Assembly (NCBI GenBank): GCA_910586965.1
Contig: CAJUMF010000001.1
Location: forward strand, 85,581 to 149,580
From: an uncultured Dorea sp.
Lineage (GTDB): Bacteria > Bacillota > Clostridia > Lachnospirales > Lachnospiraceae
Direction of reading: 5' to 3'
Length of the DNA stretch: 64,000 nucleotides
The notes under the pieces were generated by a model that worked only from the letters and a program-made list of their open reading frames with translations, ran no database searches and was not told the DNA's origin. This document shows, in pieces, positions 33,292 to 41,807 of this stretch (position 1 is the first letter of the stretch; each line of letters begins with the position of its first letter). The translations under genes and the position numbers were made by a program.

Positions 33292-35154
33292 ATGAAGAAG
33301 AAAAAATTTACTTGTAAACTGGTTGCCGTCGCTGTCAGTGCCTGCCTGATGGCGCAGGGTTTGGTGTGGCTGAATCCGGCGGAAGTTCTTGCCGGAGAAG
33401 TTATAGAGGAATATGCGGATGAGGCAGATATCCAGGAAGCGGAACTGCCGCAGGAAGCAGATCTGCCGCAGGAAGGGACCCAGGAAGAAGATGGGCTGCC
33501 TAAAGAGGCAGGTGACAAAGAAGGGACAAAAGATAACTCTGAGGATGAGATGCTTGCGGATGGACCGATGCAGGATAAGGAGATCATGCCGAAGGAAACA
33601 ACGCAAACTCCGGAGGGGGAAGAGGGGAAGATTTCCTTTGAAGATGAGGAAAAGATTCTGATCGAGATTAAGAAGACAAAAAGTAAAGTGAATGAAGACC
33701 CGAAAGATGGCGCCTTTTATTATAAGGGGAGCAATATGAAGCCTCAGATACGGGTTTATACGATATCCAGGGTTGAGGAAGGAAAAGACATAAGCGGTAT
33801 ACAGCCGGATATGATATATAAAAATGATAAGGATGAGACTTATATAAAAGGAGAACTCCTAAAAAACACTACAGATTATATCATTACTTATCCGGAAGAC
33901 TGCAAAGGGCTTGGGAAATATGAGTTTACAGTGAGTGCGGCAGCAAATTCTGAAAAATACGAAGGTTCCCGGAAAATACCTTATGAGGTCGTAGAGAAAG
34001 CGCATGAGTGGGGAAGCTGGAAGGTAACAGTGAAACAGACCGTGTTTAAGGCGGGGCAGAAGCAGCGTACCTGTTCTGTATGCAAAGGGATTGACACTGC
34101 TGTAATCGCAAAGTTGAAGCCGACGATCAAGATCAATATGACGACAATTCCTCTGAAAGTAAAAAAGACAACGACGAAATTCAAGGTGAGTAATCTTGCG
34201 TCAGGGGATTATGTGAAATCTTACAAGAGCAGCAATAAAAAGATATTTACAGTAGATAAAAAAGGCAAGATCAAAGCAAAGAAAAAAGGGACGGCGAAAC
34301 TTACAGTGACGCTGGCCAGCGGGAAAAAGGCTACAGCAAAAGTTAAAGTACAAAAAGGGACAGTTAAGACTACGAAAGTTACTGTCAATACTTCCAAGCT
34401 TGTGCTGTTAAAAGGAGGCAATTATACACTTAAGACTACAGTGGCTCCGCTGACTACCCAGCAGAAGATTACCTATTCTTCGTCAAATAAAAAGGTGGTG
34501 ACGGTGAGCAGCAAAGGGGTACTCACTGCAAAGAAAAAGGGAACAGCTAAAATTACCGTCAAGTCAGGAAGCAAAAAGAAACAGATCAGTGTGACTGTGA
34601 AGGTGCCGTCTTTCCCCAAAGGAGACGGAAATGCATTTTTAAAGTCATGCCAGAAGATTGCCAACACGATCATGACAGACGGAAACTGGATCTATTTCAG
34701 CGGTACGGGTATGAAAAAGAGCTTTGCTGAGGCGAGAGATTATAACCCAAGACAGACAAGCTGCGCAAATTATGTGAATTTCTGTATGCAGGATTTTGGT
34801 ACTTTGGAACCGGGAATGGCATTTTACGGTGACGGCAAAGGTAAGATTGTTTATCAGGGAAGCTCTTCTAAGAAAGCTGCCACGAAGGCGATGGTGGAAA
34901 AGAATTACGATATCATTAAGCTCGGCGGGAAAAAGGCTGTAAAGGCTGGACTTCAGCCGGGAGATATCTGTATTTATAAAGGACATACGAATGTCTTTGC
35001 CTGTCTCAACAGCGAAGGAGTGCCTATGTGGTATGATGCCGGAAGAAATTCTACCTCTGACGGAAAACCGCAAAGCGGATATTTTACCAATATGTACCGG
35101 GCATCTTATTATAATTCTATGCCGATATATTATGTGCTGCGGCTGAAAAAATAG
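33292..35154 (+). CDS. Secreted Ig-like (BIG2) protein with cysteine-peptidase-like C-terminus
   Basis: A 620-residue exported protein. The signal peptide (MKKKKFTCKLVAVAVSACLM) leads to a cut near VLAGE, then an acidic low-complexity region (about 35-120), a beta-rich segment, and two BIG2-type Ig-like repeats (about 285-365 and 372-445) sharing KKKGTAKLTV/KKKGTAKITV and SSNKK blocks. The last 170 residues have SCANYVNFCMQ, PGDICIYKGHTNVFACL and WYDAGRNS, the Cys...His layout of NlpC/P60 or CHAP-like cell-wall hydrolases. It probably acts at the cell surface. It separates moaC from mog. Confidence 0.78.
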   Translation: MKKKKFTCKLVAVAVSACLMAQGLVWLNPAEVLAGEVIEEYADEADIQEAELPQEADLPQEGTQEEDGLPKEAGDKEGTKDNSEDEMLADGPMQDKEIMPKETTQTPEGEEGKISFEDEEKILIEIKKTKSKVNEDPKDGAFYYKGSNMKPQIRVYTISRVEEGKDISGIQPDMIYKNDKDETYIKGELLKNTTDYIITYPEDCKGLGKYEFTVSAAANSEKYEGSRKIPYEVVEKAHEWGSWKVTVKQTVFKAGQKQRTCSVCKGIDTAVIAKLKPTIKINMTTIPLKVKKTTTKFKVSNLASGDYVKSYKSSNKKIFTVDKKGKIKAKKKGTAKLTVTLASGKKATAKVKVQKGTVKTTKVTVNTSKLVLLKGGNYTLKTTVAPLTTQQKITYSSSNKKVVTVSSKGVLTAKKKGTAKITVKSGSKKKQISVTVKVPSFPKGDGNAFLKSCQKIANTIMTDGNWIYFSGTGMKKSFAEARDYNPRQTSCANYVNFCMQDFGTLEPGMAFYGDGKGKIVYQGSSSKKAATKAMVEKNYDIIKLGGKKAVKAGLQPGDICIYKGHTNVFACLNSEGVPMWYDAGRNSTSDGKPQSGYFTNMYRASYYNSMPIYYVLRLKK

Positions 35155-35236
35155 TCTTTTTGTTGTTAACAGCTATATTTTTTGATATAATAGCAGGCAG
35201 GAAACTACGAGTGATGCAAATTATGGAGGTACATAT

Positions 35237-35707
35237 ATGAGGGTGGCGATACTTACAGCCAATACAGCGGTATACAGAGAACAGGAAGAAGACAGAGGCG
35301 GAAAAGCGATTAAGAAGATGGTGGAAAAAGCAGGGGAACAGGTGGTTTTTATGAAAGCCGTTCCCAATGACAGGAAGGTATTGTCAACGATCATGCAGAG
35401 AATGGCAGACGGTGGGATTGCGGATCTGATCCTTACCACAGGAGGTGCAGGATGTGCACCTGAGGACTGTACACCCGAGGCAACGATGGATATTGTGGAG
35501 CGTCCAGTGCTTGGGATCCCGGAGGCGATGCGCGCATATATGATGTCACTGACAAAGCGTTCGATGCTGAATCGCTGTGCGGCAGGCATAAAAGGAGAGA
35601 CACTGATCGTCAATCTTCCGGGCAAGGAGGGAGCTGTGAAAGCGGCTCTTGAGTATCTCCTCCCGGAGATCCAGCACGCGGTGGAAGTGCTCAAAGGGGA
35701 AGATTAA
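35237..35707 (+). CDS. mog: MogA/MoaB-family molybdopterin adenylyltransferase-like protein
   Basis: A 156-residue protein of the MoCF_biosynth fold that activates molybdopterin by adenylation before molybdenum insertion. LILTTGGAGCAPEDCTPEA (near residue 65) contains the GG-x-G and D-x-TPE active-site motif, and LIVNLPGKEGAVKAALEYLL is the usual C-terminal block. RBS ATGGAGG precedes the ATG. It follows moaC across the BIG2 gene and is followed by an MBL hydrolase with 1 base between stop and start. Confidence 0.9.
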   Translation: MRVAILTANTAVYREQEEDRGGKAIKKMVEKAGEQVVFMKAVPNDRKVLSTIMQRMADGGIADLILTTGGAGCAPEDCTPEATMDIVERPVLGIPEAMRAYMMSLTKRSMLNRCAAGIKGETLIVNLPGKEGAVKAALEYLLPEIQHAVEVLKGED

Positions 35708-35708
35708 T

Positions 35709-36392
35709 ATGACAGTGACGTATCTGTACCATAGCGGATTTGCAGTGGAATTCGACGATATTGTACTTGTGTTCGATTACTATAAAGGAGAACTTCCAGA
35801 GACGGCTAAGGGTAAGAAGCTCTATGTATTTTCAAGCCATTATCATAAAGACCATTTTCAGTACAAAGTATTTGACTGGGCAGATCGATATGATGCCACA
35901 TATATTCTTTCGAAAGACATAAGGACGAAGGGGCCGGAGGGCCGGACTGTGAAAGTGAAAAGAAGGCAGAAGCTTTCCGTGGACCAATTGCAGATACAGA
36001 CACTTCGTTCGACAGATGAAGGCGTTGCATTTTTAGTTCGTGTGGAGGGCGTCACCATCTACCATGCAGGGGATTTAAACTGGTGGCACTGGGAAGAAGA
36101 AGGCCCTGAATATAACGAGAAGATGAAGCGTGATTATCAGGCGGAGATCGGGACCATAGAGGGAGAGCATATCGATCTTGCGTTTGTTCCGTTAGACCCA
36201 AGGCTTGAAGAGGCTTATGGATGGGGGATTGATCATTTTATGCGCCACACAGAGACAGTGCATCTGTTTCCGATGCACTTGTGGGGAAGCTATAAGACAA
36301 TCTTAAGATTCATGGATGACCCGCTGTCAGAAGATTATAGGGATAAGATCATAAGGATTGCAAAAAGGCAGCAGCGGTTTGAGATCCCTTAA
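35709..36392 (+). CDS. MBL-fold metallohydrolase
   Basis: A 227-residue beta-lactamase-fold hydrolase of the UlaG/YtnP-like short type. The metal-binding HYHKDHFQ (near residue 42), a second histidine in YHAGDLNWWHWEEE (near residue 118) and the C-terminal HLFPMHLWGSY are visible. The start is one base after the mog stop, behind AAAGGGGAAG. The substrate is unknown; proximity to mog is probably operonic convenience. Confidence 0.85.
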   Translation: MTVTYLYHSGFAVEFDDIVLVFDYYKGELPETAKGKKLYVFSSHYHKDHFQYKVFDWADRYDATYILSKDIRTKGPEGRTVKVKRRQKLSVDQLQIQTLRSTDEGVAFLVRVEGVTIYHAGDLNWWHWEEEGPEYNEKMKRDYQAEIGTIEGEHIDLAFVPLDPRLEEAYGWGIDHFMRHTETVHLFPMHLWGSYKTILRFMDDPLSEDYRDKIIRIAKRQQRFEIP

Positions 36393-36401
36393 GGAGGAGT
36401 T

Positions 36402-36872
36402 ATGAAAGTAAGTATTTATACAGACGGCGCGGCGCGCGGCAATCCGGACGGTCCCGGGGGATACGGCACAGTGCTTGAGTATGTGGATACAAAAGGAGAG
36501 CTTCACAGGAAAGAACTTTCCGGGGGGTATAAGAAGACGACGAACAACCGTATGGAGCTGATGGCAGTCATTGCCGGATTAGAAGCATTGAACCGTCCCT
36601 GTGAGGTTGAGTTATATTCAGATTCTAAATATGTAGTAGATGCTTTCAATCAGCACTGGATCGACGGGTGGCTTAAGAAGGGCTGGAAACGGGGAAAGAA
36701 TGAGCCGGTCAAGAATGTGGATCTGTGGAAACGTCTGCTGGCGGCAAAGGAGAAGCATCAAGTGAAGTTTATCTGGGTCAAAGGCCATGACGGGCATCCG
36801 CAGAATGAAAGATGTGATACATTGGCGACTTCGGCGGCAGACGGGGATGCGCTGTTGGATGATACGTTTTAA
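36402..36872 (+). CDS. rnhA: Ribonuclease HI
   Basis: A 156-residue type 1 RNase H that removes RNA from RNA-DNA hybrids. The acidic active-site residues are in IYTDGAARGNPDGPGGYG (Asp), NNRMELMAVIAGLEAL (Glu), YSDSKYVV (Asp) and the C-terminal NERCDTLA (Asp), with the handle-region WKRGKNEPVKN and the histidine of GHDGHPQNE. The length is typical. RBS AAGGAGG. Confidence 0.96.
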   Translation: MKVSIYTDGAARGNPDGPGGYGTVLEYVDTKGELHRKELSGGYKKTTNNRMELMAVIAGLEALNRPCEVELYSDSKYVVDAFNQHWIDGWLKKGWKRGKNEPVKNVDLWKRLLAAKEKHQVKFIWVKGHDGHPQNERCDTLATSAADGDALLDDTF

Positions 36873-36880
36873 AAAGTGAT

Positions 36881-36909
36881 TTGCCATCGGGAAGAAAATA
36901 TGCTATAAT
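36881..36909 (+). promoter_or_regulatory. rnpB promoter
   Basis: TTGCCA, a 17-base spacer and TATAAT, with RNase P RNA starting about 10 bases downstream. Confidence 0.8.
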
Positions 36910-36919
36910 CGGAAACTGT

Positions 36920-37265
36920 GAGTAAGACAGGTAATCGCGGCTGCAAATGCCGAAAGGCTGCAGGTGAGGAAAGTCCGGGCTTCACAGGGCAGGATGCCGG
37001 ATAACGTCCGGTGGAGGCGACTCTAAGGAAAGTGCAACAGAAATGAACCGCCTTCTTTTATGGAAGGTAAGGGTGGAAGGGCAGTGTAAGAGACTACCGC
37101 TTTGCTGGCAACAGCAAAGGCACATGTAAACCCCATCCGAAGCAAGGCCGGAAAAAGACTATGTGGCGGCCCGTCACGTCTTAGGTTGGCTGCTTTAGCC
37201 TGCCGGTGACGGCAGGTATAGATAGATGATTACCCAATGACATGACCCGGCTTATCGTCTTGCTC
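36920..37265 (+). ncRNA. rnpB: RNase P RNA (class A)
   Basis: The catalytic RNA that matures tRNA 5' ends. Signature elements: GAGGAAAGTCCGGGCTTC (P3-P4 region), ACAGAAATGAACCGCC, GCTGGCAACAGCAAAGG, CCCCATCCGAAGCAAGGCC (J11/12) and the 3' half of P4 in ATAGATAGATGATTACCC. GAGTAAGAC and GTCTTGCTC at the ends pair as P1 and set the limits. The roughly 346-nt length fits ancestral class A rather than the Bacillus type. Confidence 0.95.
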
Positions 37266-37282
37266 ATTCATAAGAAAATGAG

Positions 37283-37318
37283 AAAGGACAGGAAACTTTT
37301 TATGTTGGCCTGTCCTTT
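37283..37318 (+). terminator. Terminator shared by rnpB and pyrBI
   Basis: A 10-bp stem AAAGGACAGG/CCTGTCCTTT with T-rich flanks, between convergent units. Confidence 0.8.
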
Positions 37319-37333
37319 ATTGTATTCATATAG

Positions 37334-37786
37334 TTATTTCCGGGAGAGATGTCCGGTGTATTTTTCTTCGCAATATTTGCAGCGGTAGATCTGTTTATCT
37401 TCATCTGTCAGCATAAAGATGTGCTCTAATCCCTGCTCGATGGATGTAATGCATCTCGGATTCCGGCAGTGGATAACGTTGCGGATCTCAGCAGGAAGAT
37501 GGAGTGTCTTTTTATCAACAATTTCGGCATCTTTGATGATGTTGACGGTAATATTGTGGTCAATGAATCCAAGCACGTCCAGATCCATGAAATCAATCGG
37601 GCACTCGATCTTCATGATGTCTTTTTTCCCCATCTTGCTGCTCTTGGCATTTTTTATAATTGCTACGCAGCAGTCAAGCTTGTCCAGATGGAGATATTTA
37701 TAGATATCCATACTTCGGCCTGCCTGTATGTGGTCCAATACAAAACCTTCTTCAATACGTCCTACATTCAGTGTGTTTTTTACCAT
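37334..37786 (-). CDS. pyrI: Aspartate carbamoyltransferase regulatory chain
   Basis: A 150-residue subunit giving nucleotide feedback control to PyrB. The zinc site is intact: CRNPRC (C-x4-C) and CKYC (C-x2-C) near the C-terminus. The allosteric domain lies in the first 95 residues (LNVGRIEEGFVLDHIQAGRS, KDIMKIECPIDFMDLDVLGF). It is the second gene of the pyrBI operon, 23 bases after pyrB, with an AGGAGGAAC RBS. Confidence 0.95.
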   Translation of the reverse strand: MVKNTLNVGRIEEGFVLDHIQAGRSMDIYKYLHLDKLDCCVAIIKNAKSSKMGKKDIMKIECPIDFMDLDVLGFIDHNITVNIIKDAEIVDKKTLHLPAEIRNVIHCRNPRCITSIEQGLEHIFMLTDEDKQIYRCKYCEEKYTGHLSRK

Positions 37787-37809
37787 TTATGTAGTTCCTC
37801 CTTCTATTT

Positions 37810-38730
37810 TTATTTGACTTCGATTTCCAAAAGAGTAAGAATCAGTGCCATGCGGATGTATACACCGTACTGTACCTGTTTAAAGTAAGCAGCTCTGGGA
37901 TCGGAATCCACCTCTACAGAGATCTCATTTACCCTTGGAAGGGGATGAAGAACATACATATCCTTCGGAGCAAGTGCCATCTTTTTTGTATCCAAAATGT
38001 AGAAATCTTTCATACGTACATAGTCTTCCTCATTAAAGAAACGTTCTTTCTGGACACGCGTCATATAGAGGAGGTCGAGATTAGGAAGTGCTTCTTCCAG
38101 ACGGACTACTTCCTCATATGAAATCTTATTCTTATCAAGTACATCCGAGCGGATATAACCTGGAAGCCTCAATTCCTCGGGAGAGATCAGTACAAATTTA
38201 ATACCCGGATATCTTACCAGTGCGTGAATCAGAGAATGGACGGTACGTCCGAATTTCAGATCGCCGCACAGACCGATTGTCATATTCCCCAGATGACCCT
38301 TCAGGGAACGTATCGTTAAAAGGTCGGTAAGTGTCTGTGTCGGATGCTGATGTCCGCCGTCGCCGGCATTGATCACCGGGATAGAAGAATGTCTGCATGC
38401 GACCATGGGGGCACCTTCTTTTGGATGTCGCATGGCACAGATATCTGCGTAGCAGGAAATGGTGCGGATTGTATCGGATACGCTCTCGCCTTTTGCTGCA
38501 GAACTTGAATCTGCAGAAGAAAATCCCATGATATTTCCGCCTAAGTTCAGCATAGCAGCCTCATGGCTCAGTCTCGTTCTGGTGCTTGGTTCATAGAAAA
38601 GCGTCGCCAGCTTTTTCCCCTCGCACGCATGGGCGTACTTCGCAGGATTCGCTTCAATGTCCCCGGCAAGATCCATAAGCTTCTCAAGCTCTTCCACGGA
38701 AAAATCCATTGGACTCATTAAATGTCTCAT
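37810..38730 (-). CDS. pyrB: Aspartate carbamoyltransferase catalytic chain
   Basis: A 306-residue enzyme joining carbamoyl phosphate and aspartate, the committed step of pyrimidine synthesis. The carbamoyl phosphate site FYEPSTRTRLSHEAAM (near residue 46), the GDGGHQHPTQTLTDL motif and LHPLPRVNEISVEVD are intact. Together with pyrI this gives an allosteric PyrB-PyrI holoenzyme. RBS GAGGAGG. A sigma-A promoter lies just upstream. Confidence 0.97.
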   Translation of the reverse strand: MRHLMSPMDFSVEELEKLMDLAGDIEANPAKYAHACEGKKLATLFYEPSTRTRLSHEAAMLNLGGNIMGFSSADSSSAAKGESVSDTIRTISCYADICAMRHPKEGAPMVACRHSSIPVINAGDGGHQHPTQTLTDLLTIRSLKGHLGNMTIGLCGDLKFGRTVHSLIHALVRYPGIKFVLISPEELRLPGYIRSDVLDKNKISYEEVVRLEEALPNLDLLYMTRVQKERFFNEEDYVRMKDFYILDTKKMALAPKDMYVLHPLPRVNEISVEVDSDPRAAYFKQVQYGVYIRMALILTLLEIEVK

Positions 38731-38769
38731 AAATACCTCCTCAATGTGTAGTTAAAATTTCCAAAAGAT

Positions 38770-38798
38770 ATCATATAATAAATAGGAGATATTTTCAA
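38770..38798 (-). promoter_or_regulatory. pyrBI promoter
   Basis: On the minus strand: TTGAAA, a 17-base spacer and TATGAT, about 40 bases before the pyrB start. It partly overlaps the end of the preceding gene. Confidence 0.65.
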
Positions 38799-39190
38799 TG
38801 TCTGCAGAGAATTTTTTCAAATAGCAGTCCTGCCCCGAACCAGAGCGGCGCATAATCAAGGCGGATCAGACCTTTGATATTCAGCGGACTTTTGCTGTAA
38901 TCCCATGGACAGGCTTTGAAACGGCGTAAGAACGAGCCTGTTAAATATTCACCGGTAAAGATGCAGAGCGTATAGACGCTGCCGCGAAGCCAGAGACTTT
39001 GTTTTTTGAGCAAGGCACACACAGGCGAAAGAAAGCTTGCCATACCGTAGATCGGGAACATCCAGATAGAGGTATTCCCGATTAATTTTGGGTTTTTGTC
39101 CATGAGGCAGTGGGCGCTGGTAAAGATGATCTCCATACACCATCCGGTCATGCCGCAGGTGAGAAAATTGTTTCCGAATTGAGAACTCAT
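38795..39190 (-). CDS. Putative membrane protein, CmpB/ABC-transporter type IV-like
   Basis: A 131-residue protein with about four hydrophobic helices. The C-terminal block CPWDYSKSPLNIKGLIRLDY is the hallmark of the family once labelled putative ABC-transporter CmpB. No ATPase or substrate-binding gene accompanies it, so transport is unproven. I start at the ATG behind AGGAAGG on the minus strand, not the upstream ATG at 39220. It precedes pyrB in the same direction. Confidence 0.75.
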   Translation of the reverse strand: MSSQFGNNFLTCGMTGWCMEIIFTSAHCLMDKNPKLIGNTSIWMFPIYGMASFLSPVCALLKKQSLWLRGSVYTLCIFTGEYLTGSFLRRFKACPWDYSKSPLNIKGLIRLDYAPLWFGAGLLFEKILCRH

Positions 39191-39360
39191 AAAAAACCTT
39201 CCTGTTTTGAATTTTATCATAGTATCTGATGAGAGATAGTATGCCAGGACAGGAAAGTTTTTATGACCTTAAAAAAATATTCTTGCAATCGGGAACGTAT
39301 GGTTGTATAACTATAGTAGCTGGCGCCGGTGCGGCGCAAGGGTCAGGAGGAATGAAGAAT

Positions 39361-40491
39361 ATGGCTACATTAGAGGAACTTCGCAGGCAGCTTGACGAAG
39401 TGGATGATGAGATGGTCAGGCTTTTTGAGAAGCGCATGAGCATCTGCGAGCAGGTAGGAGAATACAAAGTGGGATGCGGACGAAAGGTATTTGACCGGCA
39501 GCGGGAGGCAGGGAAGCTTGCTGACGTGGCAGGTAAGGCGTCTACGGAATTTAATAAAAAAGGGATCAGGGAGCTTTATCAGCAGTTGATGTCCATGAGC
39601 AGGAAGTTACAGTATCAGCAGCTTGTGAAGGCAGGAACCCTTGGCCGGCTTCCTTTTATCGAGATGCCGTCTATAGATATGGAAAACGTAAGGATCGTGT
39701 TCCAGGGGACGGAAGGTGCCTACAGTCAGGCGGCGATGCACAATTATTTCGGAAAAGACTGCAACAGTTTTCATGTGAATACATTCCGGGAAGCTATGGA
39801 GGCTATCGAGGAGGGGGCGGCGGACTATGCGGTCCTTCCTATCGAAAATGCCATAGCGGGAGCAGTCAACGAAGTCTATGATCTGTTGGCGGAGTTCGAG
39901 AATTATATAGTGGGAGAGACGATCCTTCCGGTTAAACATACGTTATGCGGACTTAAGGGAGCATCGATCTCGGATATCGGACAGGTGTACTCTAAAGCAG
40001 AAGCGCTGATGCAGACCAGCCGGTTTTTAAATTCACATCCGGACTGGCAGCAGATCAGTGTTGCGAATACTGCTGTGGCGGCAAAAAAGATCTTAGAGGA
40101 TGCGGATAAGAGCCAGGCGGCGGTGTGCAGCGCTTATGCGGCAGATATCTACGGTCTGTCTGTGCTGTCGGAGGATATTAATGATGAAAATGACAACAGT
40201 ACCAGGTTTATTGTTGTAACGAATCAGAAAGTGTTTTCCAAAGCAGCGAAAAAGATCAGCATTTGCTTTGAACTGCCCCATGAGCCGGCGTCTCTTTACC
40301 AGCTTTTGTCTCATTTCGTCTATAATAATCTGAATATGACGAAGATCGAGTCAAGGCCGGTGGAAGGGAAGAACTGGGAATACCGTTTCTTTATCGACTT
40401 TGACGGGAACTTAGCGGATCCGGCGGTGAAGAATGCGATCCGGGGGCTCAGGGAGGAGAGCCGTAACTTAAGGATATTCGGGAATTATTAG
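39361..40491 (+). CDS. pheA: Bifunctional chorismate mutase/prephenate dehydratase
   Basis: A 376-residue enzyme for the last committed steps to phenylalanine. It has an AroQ-type chorismate mutase domain (about 1-85; LEELRRQLDEVDDEMVRLFE), a prephenate dehydratase domain (about 105-285; VFQGTEGAYSQAA, LPIENAIAGAVNEVYDLL, NDNSTRFIVV), and a C-terminal ACT domain (ISICFELPHEPASLYQLL, KIESRPVEGKNWEYRFFIDF) for feedback by phenylalanine. ATG 39361 is 10 bases after AGGAGG; the ATG at 39352 is too close to it. An ESRP motif typical of phenylalanine binding is present. Confidence 0.95.
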   Translation: MATLEELRRQLDEVDDEMVRLFEKRMSICEQVGEYKVGCGRKVFDRQREAGKLADVAGKASTEFNKKGIRELYQQLMSMSRKLQYQQLVKAGTLGRLPFIEMPSIDMENVRIVFQGTEGAYSQAAMHNYFGKDCNSFHVNTFREAMEAIEEGAADYAVLPIENAIAGAVNEVYDLLAEFENYIVGETILPVKHTLCGLKGASISDIGQVYSKAEALMQTSRFLNSHPDWQQISVANTAVAAKKILEDADKSQAAVCSAYAADIYGLSVLSEDINDENDNSTRFIVVTNQKVFSKAAKKISICFELPHEPASLYQLLSHFVYNNLNMTKIESRPVEGKNWEYRFFIDFDGNLADPAVKNAIRGLREESRNLRIFGNY

Positions 40492-40514
40492 ATTGGCGGA
40501 AAGGACAAAAAGTG

Positions 40515-41807
40515 ATGAGAACAAAAGAATTCATGCTGTACCGGGGGATGGAGGACGGAGAGCTCCTCATGGATATGGCATTTCTGATGGACAATTATAA
40601 AAATGAATATTATAATCGTGAGGATTTAAAAGAGCTTCTTTTTGAGACAGCAAACCGGCTTTTAGAGCTTTCGGTCAGTCATGGGTTTGCCGGGAATCTT
40701 TGGCATACGTATCTGACTTATCTGCTTGCAAGTCATGAGAATGCCTACAGCACTTCCTGTGAGATTATCGGAGAGATAACCGGAAGTATCAACCGTGCGG
40801 CACTCCATGATTTTGCCATATTTAAAGAGCTTTTTGATTACGATTTTTCAGATATGGAAGCAGTGCTTGGGACGGACTGTCTGTCCTTGCTTCTTTGTTA
40901 TGAGGGAAGCGGCGGCCATGGGAAGGTATTCAACCAGCGGATACGGGACCGGATCTGTGAGCTTGCCGGTCAGCTAGGGGAAGCAGGAAGCGACGAGGAA
41001 TTTATGGTTACAGTTACCCGGTTTTACGGGGACTTTGGCGTGGGGAAGCTGGGACTCCACAAGGCGTTTCGGGTGGAACATACGGAAAGCGGGGCAAAGA
41101 TCGTGCCCATCACGAAGATTGCCCATGTGCATCTGGATGATCTTATCGGATATGAGATTGCCAAGAAAAAGCTGGTTGACAATACGGAAGCATTTATAAA
41201 CGGCAGGAAAGCCAATAACTGCCTGCTGTTCGGCGACGCGGGAACAGGCAAATCTTCTTCTGTAAAAGCCATTTTGAACCAATATTACGACAAGGGGCTT
41301 CGCATGATCGAGGTGTACAGACACCAGTTCCATGATCTCAACGACGTGATCTCCCAGATAAAGAACCGTAATTACAAATTTATTATCTATATGGATGATC
41401 TTTCTTTTGAGGAATTCGAGACGGAGTACAAGTACCTGAAGGCTGTTATCGAGGGCGGCCTGGAACGCAAGCCGGACAATGTGCTGATCTATGCCACCTC
41501 CAACCGCAGGCATCTTATCCGGGAGAGCTTCCGGGACAAAGAAGAGAGGGAAGAAGATCTTCACAGCAACGATACGGTGCAGGAGAAGTTGTCTCTGGTG
41601 GCGAGATTCGGTGTTACCATTTACTTTGGAAAGCCGGAAAAGAAAGAGTTTCAAGAGATTGTAAGACAGCTTGCAAAGAGAAATGACATTGGGATGCCCG
41701 AGGATGAGCTTCTTGCGAAGGCCAATAAATGGGAGTTAAGCCACGGGGGATTATCCGGGAGGACCGCCCAGCAGTTTATCGATTATCTGGCAGGTACTTA
41801 TGAATAA
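40515..41807 (+). CDS. DUF815 AAA-type ATPase
   Basis: A 430-residue protein. The N-terminal 190 residues are of unknown fold; the C-terminal AAA module has Walker A (FGDAGTGKSS, near residue 238), Walker B (FIIYMDDLSFEEFE), sensor 1 (IYATSNRRHLIRESF) and YFGKPEKKEFQEIV. It belongs to the DUF815 family, widespread and without an assigned role. The ATG at 41800 of the MATE exporter overlaps its end by 8 bases, so the two genes are translationally coupled. Confidence 0.9.
   Translation: MRTKEFMLYRGMEDGELLMDMAFLMDNYKNEYYNREDLKELLFETANRLLELSVSHGFAGNLWHTYLTYLLASHENAYSTSCEIIGEITGSINRAALHDFAIFKELFDYDFSDMEAVLGTDCLSLLLCYEGSGGHGKVFNQRIRDRICELAGQLGEAGSDEEFMVTVTRFYGDFGVGKLGLHKAFRVEHTESGAKIVPITKIAHVHLDDLIGYEIAKKKLVDNTEAFINGRKANNCLLFGDAGTGKSSSVKAILNQYYDKGLRMIEVYRHQFHDLNDVISQIKNRNYKFIIYMDDLSFEEFETEYKYLKAVIEGGLERKPDNVLIYATSNRRHLIRESFRDKEEREEDLHSNDTVQEKLSLVARFGVTIYFGKPEKKEFQEIVRQLAKRNDIGMPEDELLAKANKWELSHGGLSGRTAQQFIDYLAGTYE

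Noticed and set aside
32550..33587. 345-codon open frame on the minus strand
   Set aside because: It runs antisense across moaC and the start of the secreted-protein gene, has Ser/Pro-rich low-complexity translation and no RBS; a shadow.
39229..39360. N-terminal extension of pheA
   Set aside because: No conserved residues there; AGGAGG and normal family length support the start at 39361.
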